64,000 bases of DNA, from positions 62,001-126,000 of the forward strand of contig NZ_JAPDIR010000002.1 in the NCBI RefSeq assembly GCF_029870595.1, read 5' to 3'. Below, piece by piece: positions 24,801 to 33,897 of the stretch. Origin of the DNA: Sphingomonas sp. CBMAI 2297. Its GTDB lineage: Bacteria > Pseudomonadota > Alphaproteobacteria > Sphingomonadales > Sphingomonadaceae. A program made the position numbers and the translations under genes. Position 1 is the stretch's first letter; the number at the start of each line of letters is the position of its first letter. The notes beneath the pieces were generated by a model, which made no database searches, was not told where the DNA came from, and saw only the letters and a list, made by a program, of their open reading frames with translations.

Positions 24801-25673
24801 ATGACCATCAAGCCGCTGCGCAAGGCCGTGTTTCCCGTGGGCGGTCTGGGTACCCGCTTCCTGCCCGCCACCAAGGCGCTGCCCAAGGAGATGCTGCCGG
24901 TCGTCGATCGCCCGCTGATCCAATATGCCGTCGACGAGGCGCTGGAGGCCGGCATCGAGCAGATGATCTTCGTGACCGGTCGCGGCAAGAGCGCGATCGA
25001 GGATCATTTCGACATCGCCTATGAGCTCGAGACGACCATGTCGGCGCGCGGCAAGTCGCTCGAGCTTCTCGATGCGACCCGGCTGAAGCCCGGCGCGGTC
25101 GCCTATGTCCGCCAGCAGGAGCCGATGGGCCTGGGGCACGCCGTCTGGTGCGCCCGCGACATCGTGGGGGACGAGCCCTTCGCCGTGCTGCTCGCCGACG
25201 ACTTCATGATGGGCCGGCCCGGCTGCCTGAAGCAGATGGTCGATGCGTATAATCAGGTGGGCGGCAACCTGATCTGCGCCGAGATCGTCCCCGACGACCA
25301 GACCCATCGCTATGGCATCATCACGCCCGGCGCGCGGGATGGCGCGCTGACCGAGGTGAAGGGGCTGGTCGAGAAGCCGGCCCCGGGCACCGCGCCCTCG
25401 AACCTCTCGGTGATCGGCCGGTATATCCTGCAGCCCGAGGTGATGCGCCTGCTCGAGAAGCAGGAGAAGGGTGCCGGCGGCGAGATCCAGCTGACGGATG
25501 CGATGGCGCAGATGATCGGCGGCCAGCGTTTCCACGGCGTCACCTTCGACGGCGTGCGCTATGATTGCGGCGACAAGGCAGGCTTCATCCAGGCCAATAT
25601 CGCCGTGGCGCTGGAACGCGAGGACATGGCGCCGGCAATCCGCGCGTTCGTGGCCAGCCGCTGCGCCGGCTGA
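24801..25673 (+). CDS. galU: UTP-glucose-1-phosphate uridylyltransferase
   Basis: 290 aa from ATG 24801 (GAAGAGG upstream); an in-frame ATG at 24741 would add 20 poorly fitting residues. It makes UDP-glucose, the entry to UDP-sugars for polysaccharide. Marks: AVFPVGGLGTRFLPATKALP (nucleotide loop), KEMLPVVDRPLIQYAVDEA, GLGHAVWCARD, VLLADDFM, GGEIQLTDAM and YDCGDKAGF. Divergent from wecB. A 70-bp gap follows before the convergent dehydrogenase gene. Confidence 0.95.
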   Translation: MTIKPLRKAVFPVGGLGTRFLPATKALPKEMLPVVDRPLIQYAVDEALEAGIEQMIFVTGRGKSAIEDHFDIAYELETTMSARGKSLELLDATRLKPGAVAYVRQQEPMGLGHAVWCARDIVGDEPFAVLLADDFMMGRPGCLKQMVDAYNQVGGNLICAEIVPDDQTHRYGIITPGARDGALTEVKGLVEKPAPGTAPSNLSVIGRYILQPEVMRLLEKQEKGAGGEIQLTDAMAQMIGGQRFHGVTFDGVRYDCGDKAGFIQANIAVALEREDMAPAIRAFVASRCAG

Positions 25674-25743
25674 GCCGAGGATCGCGCTTCCGCGCCGCGG
25701 TGACGGCGGGTGACGCCCTATGCCGCGGTCAGGCGGCCCGGGA

Positions 25744-27090
25744 TCAAGCCCGGACCACCTTGTCCGAGGCGATGCCCGCCTTGCCGCAGGCGTTGCGCGT
25801 GTCGATCACCAGCTTCGCCGCATCGACCAGCGCGCCGTAATCGACCGCGTCGTGATCGGTGGCGATCAGCACCGCGTCATAATTCCCGATCTCCGCCGCG
25901 TCCCACGCCACGCCGTGGCGGAAGTTGAGCGTCGGATGCTCGCGGGTGTTGTCGATCTGGGCGACATGGGGATCGTGGAAGTCGGCGGTGGCGCCGCGTG
26001 CCTCGATCATCTCCATCAGGCGGAGCGACGGGCTCTCCCGGATATCCTCGACATTCTTCTTGTAGGCCACGCCCAGCACCAGGATGCGCGCGCCGCGCAG
26101 GCCCCGGCCGAAACGGGCATCCATCGTGTCGGCGAGGACGCGGACGACGTGCTGGGGCATGTCCGCGTTGATCTGTCCGGCGAGCTCGATGAACTTGGTG
26201 TGCTGGTTATACTCGCGCGCCTTCCAGGTGAGGTAGAAGGGGTCGATCGGGATGCAGTGCCCGCCCAGGCCCGGGCCGGGATAGAAGGGCATGAAGCCGA
26301 ACGGCTTGGATTTCGCCGCGTCGATCACTTCCCACACGTCGATGTCCATCGCGGTGAAGATGAGCTTGAGCTCGTTGACCAGCGCGATGTTGACGGCGCG
26401 GAACACGTTCTCCGTGATCTTCACCGCCTCCGCCGTGGCGGCGGACGAGACCTGGATCGCCTGGGGGACGATGTGGCGATAGACCGAAAGCGCGAGCGCC
26501 GCGGACACGCCGTCGTCGGCGCCGACCACTTTCGGGATCTTGGTGGTCGAATAGGTCGGGTTGCCGGGGTCCTCGCGCTCGGGCGAATAGGCGAGGAAGA
26601 AGTCCTTGCCGGCGACGAGGCCGGTTTCCTCGAGGATCGGCTGCATCACCTCGGCGGTGGTGCCGGGATAGGTGGTCGATTCGAGGATCACGAGCTGGCC
26701 GCGGCGCAGCGTCTTCGCGATCGCGCGGGTGGTGCTCTCCACATATTTCAGGTCGGGCTCGAGATGGCGGGTGAGCGGCGTGGGGACGCAGATCAGCACC
26801 ACGTCCGCTTCGTCCAGCCGGCCGAGATCGGCGGTGGCGCGCAGCTTCGCGTTCGCGACGAGCGGCGCGACGCGGGCGGCGTCGATATGCTTGATATAGC
26901 TCTCGCCGGCCTCGAGCGCGTCGATCTTGGCCTGGTCGACGTCGAAGGCGAGGACGGGGCAGCCGGCCTCACCAAAGGCCATGGCGAGCGGCAGGCCGAC
27001 ATAGCCCATGCCGATCACGCCGATGATCGCCGTGCCGCCTTCGATCCGCGCCTGAAGCTTGAGCCCGTGCGCGGGCCATTCGATGCTCAT
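25744..27090 (-). CDS. Nucleotide-sugar 6-dehydrogenase (WbpA/WbpO/TviB-like)
   Basis: 448 aa, second UDP-sugar dehydrogenase of the window. Marks: IGVIGMGYVGLPLAMAFGEAG, LESTTYPGTT, YSPEREDPGN, ITENVFRAVNIALVNELK, GPGLGGHCIPIDPFYL with the catalytic Cys, and AYKKNVEDIRESPS. The PEREDPGN and FYLTWKAREY features point to the UDP-HexNAc dehydrogenase group (WbpA, WbpO, TviB) rather than UDP-glucose dehydrogenase. It lies 58 bp upstream of the next gene's 5' side on the same strand and follows the epimerase gene in transcription order. GlcNAc or GalNAc as substrate cannot be separated by eye. Confidence 0.85.
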   Translation of the reverse strand: MSIEWPAHGLKLQARIEGGTAIIGVIGMGYVGLPLAMAFGEAGCPVLAFDVDQAKIDALEAGESYIKHIDAARVAPLVANAKLRATADLGRLDEADVVLICVPTPLTRHLEPDLKYVESTTRAIAKTLRRGQLVILESTTYPGTTAEVMQPILEETGLVAGKDFFLAYSPEREDPGNPTYSTTKIPKVVGADDGVSAALALSVYRHIVPQAIQVSSAATAEAVKITENVFRAVNIALVNELKLIFTAMDIDVWEVIDAAKSKPFGFMPFYPGPGLGGHCIPIDPFYLTWKAREYNQHTKFIELAGQINADMPQHVVRVLADTMDARFGRGLRGARILVLGVAYKKNVEDIRESPSLRLMEMIEARGATADFHDPHVAQIDNTREHPTLNFRHGVAWDAAEIGNYDAVLIATDHDAVDYGALVDAAKLVIDTRNACGKAGIASDKVVRA

Positions 27091-27148
27091 CGGGAAACCC
27101 CATAACGGTGGAAGTACGCTTGCGCGCCTTCATGCCGGAACAGGGGTT

Positions 27149-28147
27149 TCAGTTTCGATAATGCGCCAGATACCAATCGACAAAGGCGGGAATGCCCCGG
27201 CTCGGCGGCGTCGAGGGCGCATAGCCGGTAAGCGCCTTGAGCAGGGCCGAGCTGGCCTCGGTCGCCGGCACGTCGCCCTGCTGCATCGGCATGAAGTTCT
27301 TGATGGCTTCCCTGCCCAGCGCGCGCTCGATCTCGCCGATATAGTCCATCAGCTGGGTCTGCCGGCCCGCGCCGATGTTGACGGTGCGGAAGGGCGCGAC
27401 CGGGGACAGGCTGTCGCCCTCGACCGGCACGGTGCCGGGAACGGCTTCGGTGAGCCTGACGATCGCTTCGGCCAGGTCGTCGACATAGGTGAAGTCGCGG
27501 ACCATCTGGCCGTTGTTGTAGATGTCGATCGGCTCGCCGGCGAGGATGCCGCGCGTGAACTTGAACAGCGCCATGTCCGGCCGGCCCCAGGGGCCATAGA
27601 CCGTGAAGAAGCGGAAGAAGGTCATCGGCGTCTTGTAGAGATGCGCGTAGCTATGCCCCATCAGCTCGGTCGCGCCCTTGGTGGCGGCGTAGAAGCTGAG
27701 CGGCGTGGCGGTACGCTGCGTCTCGGTGAACGGCATGTCGGTGTTCGCGCCATAGACCGAGCTGGTGGAGGCGGCGAGCAGGTGCTTGGTGGCATGGCGG
27801 CGGGCCAACTCGAGCACGTTGAACGTGCCGATCAGATTGGCCGCGACATAGCTTTCGGGCGCGTCGATCGAATAGCGCACGCCGGCCTGCGCGGCGAGAT
27901 GGATCACCACGTCCGGCCGGAATTCGGCCCAGACATCGCCGAACGCCGCCATGTCGTCGATCGAGACCCGGGCGACGCGGAAATCGGGATGGTTCGACAG
28001 GATGTCGTTGCGCGCTTCCTTGAGCGCGGGGTCATAATAGTCGCTGAAATTGTCGACGCCGAGCACGGTCGCACCGCGCTGGAGCAGCTTGCTCGCGGTA
28101 TGGAAGCCGATGAAGCCGGCCGAGCCGGTGACGAGGACGCGGGTCAT
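27149..28147 (-). CDS. NAD-dependent sugar epimerase, UDP-glucuronate 4-epimerase-like
   Basis: 332-aa extended SDR. Marks: VLVTGSAGFIGFHTASKLL, VVIHLAAQAGVRYSIDAP, ASTSSVYGANTDMPFTE, catalytic Tyr/Lys in YAATKGATE, and RFFTVYGPWGRPDMALFKF, the last typical of UDP-GlcA 4-epimerases (LspL/CapI). It would convert UDP-GlcA to UDP-GalA for acidic polysaccharide or LPS. It is followed on the same strand by the nucleotide-sugar dehydrogenase gene. No UDP-glucose dehydrogenase is recognised in the window, so its substrate must come from elsewhere or it may act on UDP-HexNAcA. Confidence 0.87.
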   Translation of the reverse strand: MTRVLVTGSAGFIGFHTASKLLQRGATVLGVDNFSDYYDPALKEARNDILSNHPDFRVARVSIDDMAAFGDVWAEFRPDVVIHLAAQAGVRYSIDAPESYVAANLIGTFNVLELARRHATKHLLAASTSSVYGANTDMPFTETQRTATPLSFYAATKGATELMGHSYAHLYKTPMTFFRFFTVYGPWGRPDMALFKFTRGILAGEPIDIYNNGQMVRDFTYVDDLAEAIVRLTEAVPGTVPVEGDSLSPVAPFRTVNIGAGRQTQLMDYIGEIERALGREAIKNFMPMQQGDVPATEASSALLKALTGYAPSTPPSRGIPAFVDWYLAHYRN

Positions 28148-28228
28148 GGGGCGGCAGGTGCCCGAAGCGGGATGGGAAGTCCAGTTTCCCGCATCGGGGG
28201 CGGCACGTCGCGGTTGCCGGCGGGCGGA

Positions 28229-28663
28229 TCACTTCTTCCGGGATCGGAGCTCGAGAAACCTGCGCGCGAAGGGCTCGGGTCTCTCGGCCTTGAACGTGGC
28301 ATCGCCAAAGCCGAGATCGATCTTGCCGCCGGCGCATATATATTTCGAGGCCAGGTGCAGGGGCGTTCCCGGTTTCACCGGGCCCCACTCCGACTCGCCG
28401 GACAGGTCGCCATTGGGGTTGCTGTAGTCGAGGTAGCGAAAGCGCCCGGCGGCACAGTCGAAGTCGAGATGCAGGCCGAATGCGCTGGTCTGGCTGACCG
28501 CGCGAAACATGCCCGACATGGTCTCGGGGCCAGCCTTGATGCTGGTGCGATCGACAAGGTAGAGCGTGTCGCCATCGCCATTGATGCCGATGGGTGCCCA
28601 TTCCGATTCGATGGCGAACGTGCCGGGCGCGAGCAAGGCGGCAAGAATCAGGCTCATCAACAT
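28229..28663 (-). CDS. Exported surface-adhesin-E-like small protein
   Basis: 144 aa with a short signal peptide (MSLILAALLAPGTFA), then WAPIGINGDGDTLYLVDRTSIKAG, a beta-rich pattern like the surface-adhesin protein E domain found in many small Gram-negative exported proteins. Two cysteines (DFDCAAG, KYICAGG) could form a disulfide. An isolated gene, 81 bp from the epimerase start and 105 bp from the MoeB-like gene. Function unknown. Confidence 0.7.
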   Translation of the reverse strand: MLMSLILAALLAPGTFAIESEWAPIGINGDGDTLYLVDRTSIKAGPETMSGMFRAVSQTSAFGLHLDFDCAAGRFRYLDYSNPNGDLSGESEWGPVKPGTPLHLASKYICAGGKIDLGFGDATFKAERPEPFARRFLELRSRKK

Positions 28664-28768
28664 GGCGGCCTCCTTCGGAACATCTCGATTGAGGTTCCGA
28701 TTGCCTCAGTTCCGACGGCGCTTCAATGGCGATCCATGGGCGCGGTGATCGCTGCCGATGGGGGAGGA

Positions 28769-29536
28769 TCAGGGTTGGGTGCCCTGGCCTTCGCGACAAG
28801 CCGGGCAGCCGGGGTCCTTGGGCAAGGTCAGCGTCCGGAACCGAAAGGCGAGCGCATCGACCAGCAGCAGCTTGCCGGCCGGATCCTCGCCAAAGGGGGC
28901 GATGGCGCGGATCGTCTCCAGCGCGGCGAGGCTGCCCATCACGCCGGTAAGCGCGCCGAGCACCCCCTGCTCGGCACAGCTGATGCCGGGGCGCTCGGGA
29001 TCATGGCCGACGAAGCAGCGATAGCAGGGCTTGTCCGCTTCCCAGCCGCGGAACACGCCGAGCTGCCCTTCGAATTCCGAGACGGCCGCGGAGACGAGCG
29101 GGACGCGGTGGCGGAGGCACGCATCGGCCACGGCGAGGCGGGTGGCGAAATTGTCGGTGCCATCGATCACCACGTCGTAATCGCGGACTTGCTCGGCGTT
29201 GCCCAGGTCTACCCGGTCCTGAACCGCGTAGACCTCGATATGGGGGTTGAGCGCATGCGCCCGCGCTTTGGCGGCGGCGACTTTGCGCTTGCCGAGATCC
29301 TTCGTGGCGAACAGCGTCTGGCGTTGCAGGTTCGAAAGCTCGACGCGATCGTCATCGACGATGAAGAGCGTGCCGATGCCGGCCGCCGCCAGATATTCGA
29401 TCGCCGGCGAGCCGATCCCGCCCGCGCCGATCACCAGCACGCGCGCGGCCTTCAGGCGCAGCTGCCCGCCGCCGCCGATCTCGCGCAGCACGATGTGGCG
29501 GGCATAGCGTTCCAGCTCCGTGTCGGAGAGGTTCAT
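28769..29536 (-). CDS. ThiF/MoeB-family adenylyltransferase
   Basis: 255 aa from ATG 29536, which overlaps the previous stop by 4 bp; the longer frame upstream is a read-through into another gene. E1-like protein that adenylates the C-terminal Gly-Gly of a ubiquitin-like sulfur carrier (MoaD or ThiS). Marks: ERYARHIVLREIGG, VLVIGAGGIGSPAIEYLAAAGIG, DDDRVELSNLQRQTLF, DGTDNFATR and the zinc-binding CYRC plus CPAC pairs. MoeB and ThiF are not separable here. Last gene of the reverse-strand ubiE-to-moeB series. Confidence 0.9.
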   Translation of the reverse strand: MNLSDTELERYARHIVLREIGGGGQLRLKAARVLVIGAGGIGSPAIEYLAAAGIGTLFIVDDDRVELSNLQRQTLFATKDLGKRKVAAAKARAHALNPHIEVYAVQDRVDLGNAEQVRDYDVVIDGTDNFATRLAVADACLRHRVPLVSAAVSEFEGQLGVFRGWEADKPCYRCFVGHDPERPGISCAEQGVLGALTGVMGSLAALETIRAIAPFGEDPAGKLLLVDALAFRFRTLTLPKDPGCPACREGQGTQP

Positions 29537-29898
29537 TGCGGCAGGGTGAAGGTGAGGGTCGTGCTGTACCATTGCTCGCTCGCGCCGGGGCGCGGGAGCA
29601 GGTTGGCCCGGGCGAAGCCCGCGGCGAGGGCCGCGGCATATTGCTCGACCGAGGGGCAGGCGATCGCGCGCGGCACGGTGGTGCGGATCGCGCCATTCTC
29701 GTCGACCAGCACCGCGATCGAGACTTCGAGCGTGCCCGGCTTGGGCGTGGTGCATTTGCGCAGCTTCACTTCGCGCTGGACGAAGCCCTGCATGTCCGGC
29801 GTGAGCACCGGAGGCGTGCGCCAGGGCAGGGGCGGCAGCGCGTCCCAATCGATCGGCGCCGCCTGGAGCGCCGCGGCAAGGAGAAGCGATCCGATCAC
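29533..29898 (-). CDS. Small exported TonB-C-like protein
   Basis: 121 aa from GTG 29898, overlapping the dut stop (GTGA). Short hydrophobic signal ([14 protein letters not shown]), then [31 protein letters not shown] and a later [14 protein letters not shown]. The pattern resembles the TonB C-terminal fold that many sphingomonads place in small energy-transducer-like proteins. No transmembrane anchor besides the signal. Translational coupling on both sides suggests it is real, but its link to dut and moeB is unknown. Confidence 0.65.
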   Translation of the reverse strand: MIGSLLLAAALQAAPIDWDALPPLPWRTPPVLTPDMQGFVQREVKLRKCTTPKPGTLEVSIAVLVDENGAIRTTVPRAIACPSVEQYAAALAAGFARANLLPRPGASEQWYSTTLTFTLPQ

Positions 29899-30341
29899 GT
29901 GCCCGTCGATCCGAAGCCCCCGATGCCGCGCGCCGTTTCGTCGAGCGTCGCCACTTCCTCGAGCGCCGCATGCTGGACCGGCGCGGGCACGAGCTGCGCG
30001 ATCCGGTCGCCGCGCGCGACGGGGAACGGCGCGTCGCCGAGATTGGCGAGGATCACCTTGACCTCGCCGCGATAGTCGCTGTCGATCGTGCCGGGCGTGT
30101 TGAGGCAAGTGACGCCGTGCTTGAGCGCGAGGCCGGAGCGCGGCCGCACCTGCACTTCATAGCCCGGCGGAATCGCCATCGCGAAGCCGGTCGCCACCGC
30201 ATGGCGGGCACCGGGGGCGAGCACCACCGCCTCGGCCGCGACCACGTCCATGCCGGCGGCGCCCGCCGTGGCATAGGCGGGGAGCGGCAGGCCCGCACCA
30301 TGCGGCAGGCGTTGGAGCGCGATACGGATCGGAGCGGACAT
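29895..30341 (-). CDS. dut: Deoxyuridine 5'-triphosphate nucleotidohydrolase
   Basis: 148 aa. Hydrolyses dUTP to dUMP and PPi, keeping uracil out of DNA and feeding thymidylate synthesis. All five trimeric-dUTPase motifs are present: [10 protein letters not shown] (1), [12 protein letters not shown] (2), [15 protein letters not shown] (3, catalytic Asp), [13 protein letters not shown] (4), and [11 protein letters not shown] (5). Start ATG 30341 overlaps the upstream stop by one base (TGATG). Confidence 0.96.
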   Translation of the reverse strand: MSAPIRIALQRLPHGAGLPLPAYATAGAAGMDVVAAEAVVLAPGARHAVATGFAMAIPPGYEVQVRPRSGLALKHGVTCLNTPGTIDSDYRGEVKVILANLGDAPFPVARGDRIAQLVPAPVQHAALEEVATLDETARGIGGFGSTGT

Positions 30342-31156
30342 CAAGACTTTCCTGGAAGGGCGGCGGCGAGGCGCTGGAGCGCGGAGATCACCTCGGGATC
30401 GCCGAGCAGCTCATGGCCCTTGCCGGGGATGATGCGGAAATCGGTGGCGATCCCGCGCAGCGACAGCGCCTCGGCATAAAGGCGCGAGAAGCGGAGCGGC
30501 GTGGTCTTGTCGTCGGCCCCCACCAGCACCGCCGCGCGCAGGCTGGGCGGCATGCCGCCGACGAGCTTGACCGGGTCGAGGCTGTTGACCGGCGCGTCCC
30601 AGAGCGGCGTGGGCGCGACCGTCTTCATGTGCTTGCGCCATTCGGGCAGGGCACAGGGACAGGAGACCAGGACGACGCCGTCGACCAGATGCGGCCAGGT
30701 GGCGGCGAGGTCGGCCGCGATCGCCGCGCCGCCCGAATGGCCGACCAGCACGGTGCGGGCCTGGCCGTAGCGGTGCTGGAGATGGCGGATCGTCCCGGCC
30801 ACGGCGGCGATGCGATCGGGCGTGTAGTTGTCGCCGGTCGTCTGGCCGCGCTCGCCCGGCGAGCGATGGCCCTGCGGGTCCTCATAGCCGGGGCGCAGCA
30901 GGGCGACCGCGATGCTGTTCGGCACCGCATCGGCGGCGGCGCGGGCAAAGGCATATTGATAGTCCGGCTTGGCGGCCGGCGCATCGCCGTGCAGGACGAC
31001 GATCAGCGTGCGCACCTGGCGCGCCGGGACATTGCCGAAGCTCTGGGAATAGAGGCCCGTGCCCGGCGCGCCGGCGGGAGCGTCCAGGCGGGCGGCCGGC
31101 GTGCTGCAGGCGGCAAGGCCCGCGCCGAGCAGCAGCAACGCAAGGCTAGAGCGCAT
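30341..31156 (-). CDS. Lipoprotein alpha/beta hydrolase
   Basis: 271 aa from ATG 31156; the signal ends in the lipobox GLAAC. Alpha/beta hydrolase fold: [10 protein letters not shown] near the first strand, the nucleophile elbow [11 protein letters not shown] (catalytic Ser, GHSGG), then [13 protein letters not shown] (Asp) and GKGHELLGD (His), completing a triad. Substrate unknown; esterase or lipase-like. It sits between coaBC (11-bp overlap) and dut (1-bp overlap), an unusual place for a surface lipoprotein. Confidence 0.8.
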   Translation of the reverse strand: MRSSLALLLLGAGLAACSTPAARLDAPAGAPGTGLYSQSFGNVPARQVRTLIVVLHGDAPAAKPDYQYAFARAAADAVPNSIAVALLRPGYEDPQGHRSPGERGQTTGDNYTPDRIAAVAGTIRHLQHRYGQARTVLVGHSGGAAIAADLAATWPHLVDGVVLVSCPCALPEWRKHMKTVAPTPLWDAPVNSLDPVKLVGGMPPSLRAAVLVGADDKTTPLRFSRLYAEALSLRGIATDFRIIPGKGHELLGDPEVISALQRLAAALPGKS

Positions 31157-32327
31157 CGGCGATACGCTGCGCGAGCCGGCGGGCGACTTCGTCCTTGGGC
31201 AGTCTTTCCCAGTGTTCGACACCGTCGGCGGTGACGAGATGGATGGCATTGGCTTCACCGCCCATCACATCGCCCGAAACATCGTTGGCGACAATCCAGT
31301 CCGCGCCCTTGCGAGTGCGTTTCGCGGTGGCATGTTCGACGACCCGCTCCGTTTCCGCGGCGAATCCCACCACCAGCCCCGGCCGGCGCGGGCTGGTGGC
31401 GAGCATGGCGAGGATATCGGGGTTCTCGGAGAGCTGGAGGCTGGGCGGGGTGCTGCCTTCCTTCTTGATCTTCTGGGTGGCGGCATCGGCACGCCAGTCG
31501 CCCACCGCCGCGACCATCACCGCGGCATCGGCAGGCAGCGCCTGGGCGACGGCATTGGCCATGTCCTGCGCGGTCTCGACATCGATGCGGGAGACGCCCG
31601 GCGGCGTGGCGAGAGCAACCGGCCCGGAGACGAGCGTGACGCGCGCGCCCAGGGCAGCGAGCGCCCCGGCAATGGCATAGCCCTGCTTCCCCGACGAGCG
31701 GTTGGCGATGTAGCGCACCGGATCGATCGGCTCATGGGTGGGGCCGGCGGTGACGAGGATGTGCTTGCCGGCGAGCCCGCCGCCGGTGCCGCCGCCGAAA
31801 TGGCGCTGGATCGCCGCCAGGATCGCCGCGGGCTCGGGCAGGCGGCCGGGGCCGTATTCGCCGCAGGCCATCGGGCCTTCGTCCGGCTCGAGCACCGTGA
31901 CGCCGTCGCCGCGCAGGGTGGCGACGTTGCGGCGCGTGGCGGCGTGCTGCCACATCCGCACGTTCATCGCCGGGGCCGCGAGCACCGGCTTGTCGGTGGC
32001 GAGCAGCAGGGTGGTGGCGAGATCGTCGGCGATGCCGGCCGCCATCTTCGCCATCAGGTCGGCGGTGGCGGGCGCGACCACGACCAGGTCCGCCTCGCGG
32101 CTCAGCTGGATATGGCCCATCTCGGCCTCGTCCTTGAGGTCCCAGAGCGTCGTATGGACCTGGTTCTCGCTGAGCGCCGCAAGCGTCATCGGCGTGACGA
32201 AATGCTGCCCCCCGGCGGTGAGCACGCACTTCACTTCGATCCCGGCCCTGCGGCACAGGCGGATCAGCTCGCACGCCTTGTAGGCCGCGATGCCGCCGCC
32301 GACGATCAGGAGGATCTTCTTGGTCAT
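31146..32327 (-). CDS. coaBC: Bifunctional phosphopantothenoylcysteine decarboxylase / phosphopantothenate-cysteine ligase
   Basis: 393 aa from ATG 32327. CoA biosynthesis, steps 2 and 3. CoaC half: KKILLIVGGGIAAYKACELIR, the catalytic His in HIQLSREADLVVVAPATADLMAK, PAMNVRMW and GPMACGEYGPGRLPEP. CoaB half: KHILVTAGPTHEPIDPVRYIANRSSGKQGYAIA, then AAVGDWRAD and KIKKEG. Order and length are normal. Preceded by a small membrane-protein gene (4-bp overlap) and followed by the lipoprotein hydrolase. Confidence 0.96.
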   Translation of the reverse strand: MTKKILLIVGGGIAAYKACELIRLCRRAGIEVKCVLTAGGQHFVTPMTLAALSENQVHTTLWDLKDEAEMGHIQLSREADLVVVAPATADLMAKMAAGIADDLATTLLLATDKPVLAAPAMNVRMWQHAATRRNVATLRGDGVTVLEPDEGPMACGEYGPGRLPEPAAILAAIQRHFGGGTGGGLAGKHILVTAGPTHEPIDPVRYIANRSSGKQGYAIAGALAALGARVTLVSGPVALATPPGVSRIDVETAQDMANAVAQALPADAAVMVAAVGDWRADAATQKIKKEGSTPPSLQLSENPDILAMLATSPRRPGLVVGFAAETERVVEHATAKRTRKGADWIVANDVSGDVMGGEANAIHLVTADGVEHWERLPKDEVARRLAQRIADAL

Positions 32328-32785
32328 GCGCGCCAAGCTCCCCGGCGGATGCGCCATGTCGTGAGGGCGCCGATCAGGCTCGCCCCGTACAGATAGAACG
32401 CTGGAAGCGTGAATCTCCAGATCGTCATCCCTTCGCGATCGAACGGATCAACTGCCAGAAACCCTTCGAGCAGCAGAACGACCGGCGTGACTGCGACAAG
32501 GCCGAGCTGCAGCCAGGCGGACAAGGGCTTGGCGCCACGACGTTCGGCAAAGCGGACGAGATAGACGAAGCCCAGCGCGACAGCCGCGGCGATGGCAGCA
32601 TCCAGCATCACGAGCAGCAATATCATCGGCGCCCAGTCGGTAACGGTCAGGCCGGGCTCCGATTGCGGGCCGGACCAGGCATTCCATGCGAGGATGAATG
32701 TGGTACCGATCGCGAAGGGCACGAAGGCACCTGCCAACCATGCCTGCGCCCAGCTGCCGCCGCGGGTTGAAGCCATGCTGCTCAT
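32324..32785 (-). CDS. Small four-helix membrane protein, unknown function
   Basis: 153 aa with four predicted membrane helices (about residues 13-35, 50-75, 89-108, 125-145). No recognised domain. ATGA overlaps at both ends make it part of the ubiB-coaBC series. A second in-frame ATG four codons in is possible. Function unknown. Confidence 0.65.
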   Translation of the reverse strand: MSSMASTRGGSWAQAWLAGAFVPFAIGTTFILAWNAWSGPQSEPGLTVTDWAPMILLLVMLDAAIAAAVALGFVYLVRFAERRGAKPLSAWLQLGLVAVTPVVLLLEGFLAVDPFDREGMTIWRFTLPAFYLYGASLIGALTTWRIRRGAWRA

Positions 32786-33897
32786 CGCGTCACCTTTGTC
32801 ACGGTGATCCTACGCCTGTCGAGCGCCTGGCGGAACAGGTCGCGCAGCCCGTCGGGCGCGAAGGCGAGTCCGATCAGCGAGAGCGGCGCGACCATGAGGG
32901 CCCAATAGAAGGTGTCCGGCCGCGCGAACAGGGCGATCGCCAGCCCGAAGGCGGCGAGCGTGCCGGCGACGCGGCCTGCGGCCGGGTCCCTCCAGCCGAT
33001 CCAGCCGAACAGCGACAGGGTGACGAGCAGCGCCGCGAGCGCCATCGGCAGGAGCCGGAGCGCGGTCGACAGCGCCATCGCCTTGGCGAAGAAGCCATAG
33101 CCGTGCAACCCCGCCCAGCCGGGCGAGGCCGGGTCGGTGCCGGTGGTGACCTGGCCCACCGCCCAGGCATGGAAGCCGAGCGCGACGGCGAGGCAGGCGA
33201 TCGCCACGCCCCAGCCGATCGCCTCGCGCTTCTGGCCTTCCAGCCAGGCGGCGGCGAGCATGACCAGCGCGAACAGCGCGGCGGTCTCGCGGATCAGCAT
33301 GGCGAGCAGCGCGATCGCCACTGCCTCGACCCAGCGGCCCGGCCGGCGGACGCCGAGCGAAAGGGCGACGAGCAGGCCCGCCCAGATCTCGTGGAACGCC
33401 CAGAGATCGGGCTGGACGAACGCCATCAGTCCGGCGGCGAGCAGGGCGAGGCCGATCGCCACGGGCGGCCAGCGCGTCATCCCGGCGCGCAGCCTGCTGC
33501 CCCAGACGGCGAATACCGCCGCGATGAGCAGATAGAGCAGGCCCATCGTCGCCAGGCGGGGAAGATGCGCCTGGACCATCGCCAGGCCCGGCAGGCGGAA
33601 GGTGACGAAGGGACGCAGCGGATAATTGCCGGCGCGCAGCGCGTCGGCGGCGACTTCGTAATAGCCGCCGCCATGGCGCACGCCCGCGACGATGCTTTCA
33701 TAGAGCACCACGTCGCTCTGGTCGTCGGCGCGCTTCGCCGGGTCGCCGCTCACCGGCGGCGGGCCGACGGTGACCAGGGCGGTCAGCGACAGCAGTAGGA
33801 ACAGGCCGAGCACCGCCAGCGCGATCCGGGCACGGGCGCGGCCGAGCGCGGCGAAGCGCGTCGGCTCGGCCAGCCAGCGGATCGCGGGCAGCTTCAC
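32782..33897 (-). CDS. GT-C-like polytopic membrane protein
   Basis: 371 aa from GTG 33897, which overlaps the ubiB stop (GTGA). About nine hydrophobic segments are separated by a loop bearing GGGYYEVAADALRAGNYPLR. That Asp/Tyr-rich region after helix 1, and LIRETAALFAL later, recall membrane glycosyltransferases of the GT-C fold, though the match is not specific. The upstream open frame to 34176 is ignored since it would run through the ubiB gene. Function not assigned. Confidence 0.65.
   Translation of the reverse strand: MKLPAIRWLAEPTRFAALGRARARIALAVLGLFLLLSLTALVTVGPPPVSGDPAKRADDQSDVVLYESIVAGVRHGGGYYEVAADALRAGNYPLRPFVTFRLPGLAMVQAHLPRLATMGLLYLLIAAVFAVWGSRLRAGMTRWPPVAIGLALLAAGLMAFVQPDLWAFHEIWAGLLVALSLGVRRPGRWVEAVAIALLAMLIRETAALFALVMLAAAWLEGQKREAIGWGVAIACLAVALGFHAWAVGQVTTGTDPASPGWAGLHGYGFFAKAMALSTALRLLPMALAALLVTLSLFGWIGWRDPAAGRVAGTLAAFGLAIALFARPDTFYWALMVAPLSLIGLAFAPDGLRDLFRQALDRRRITVTKVTR

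Noticed and set aside
27059..30061. 1000-residue open frame on the + strand over the epimerase, MoeB-like and dut genes
   Set aside because: Antisense shadow. It is rich in Arg/Gly/Asp/His with no family-like motifs, while clear, motif-bearing genes occupy the other strand.
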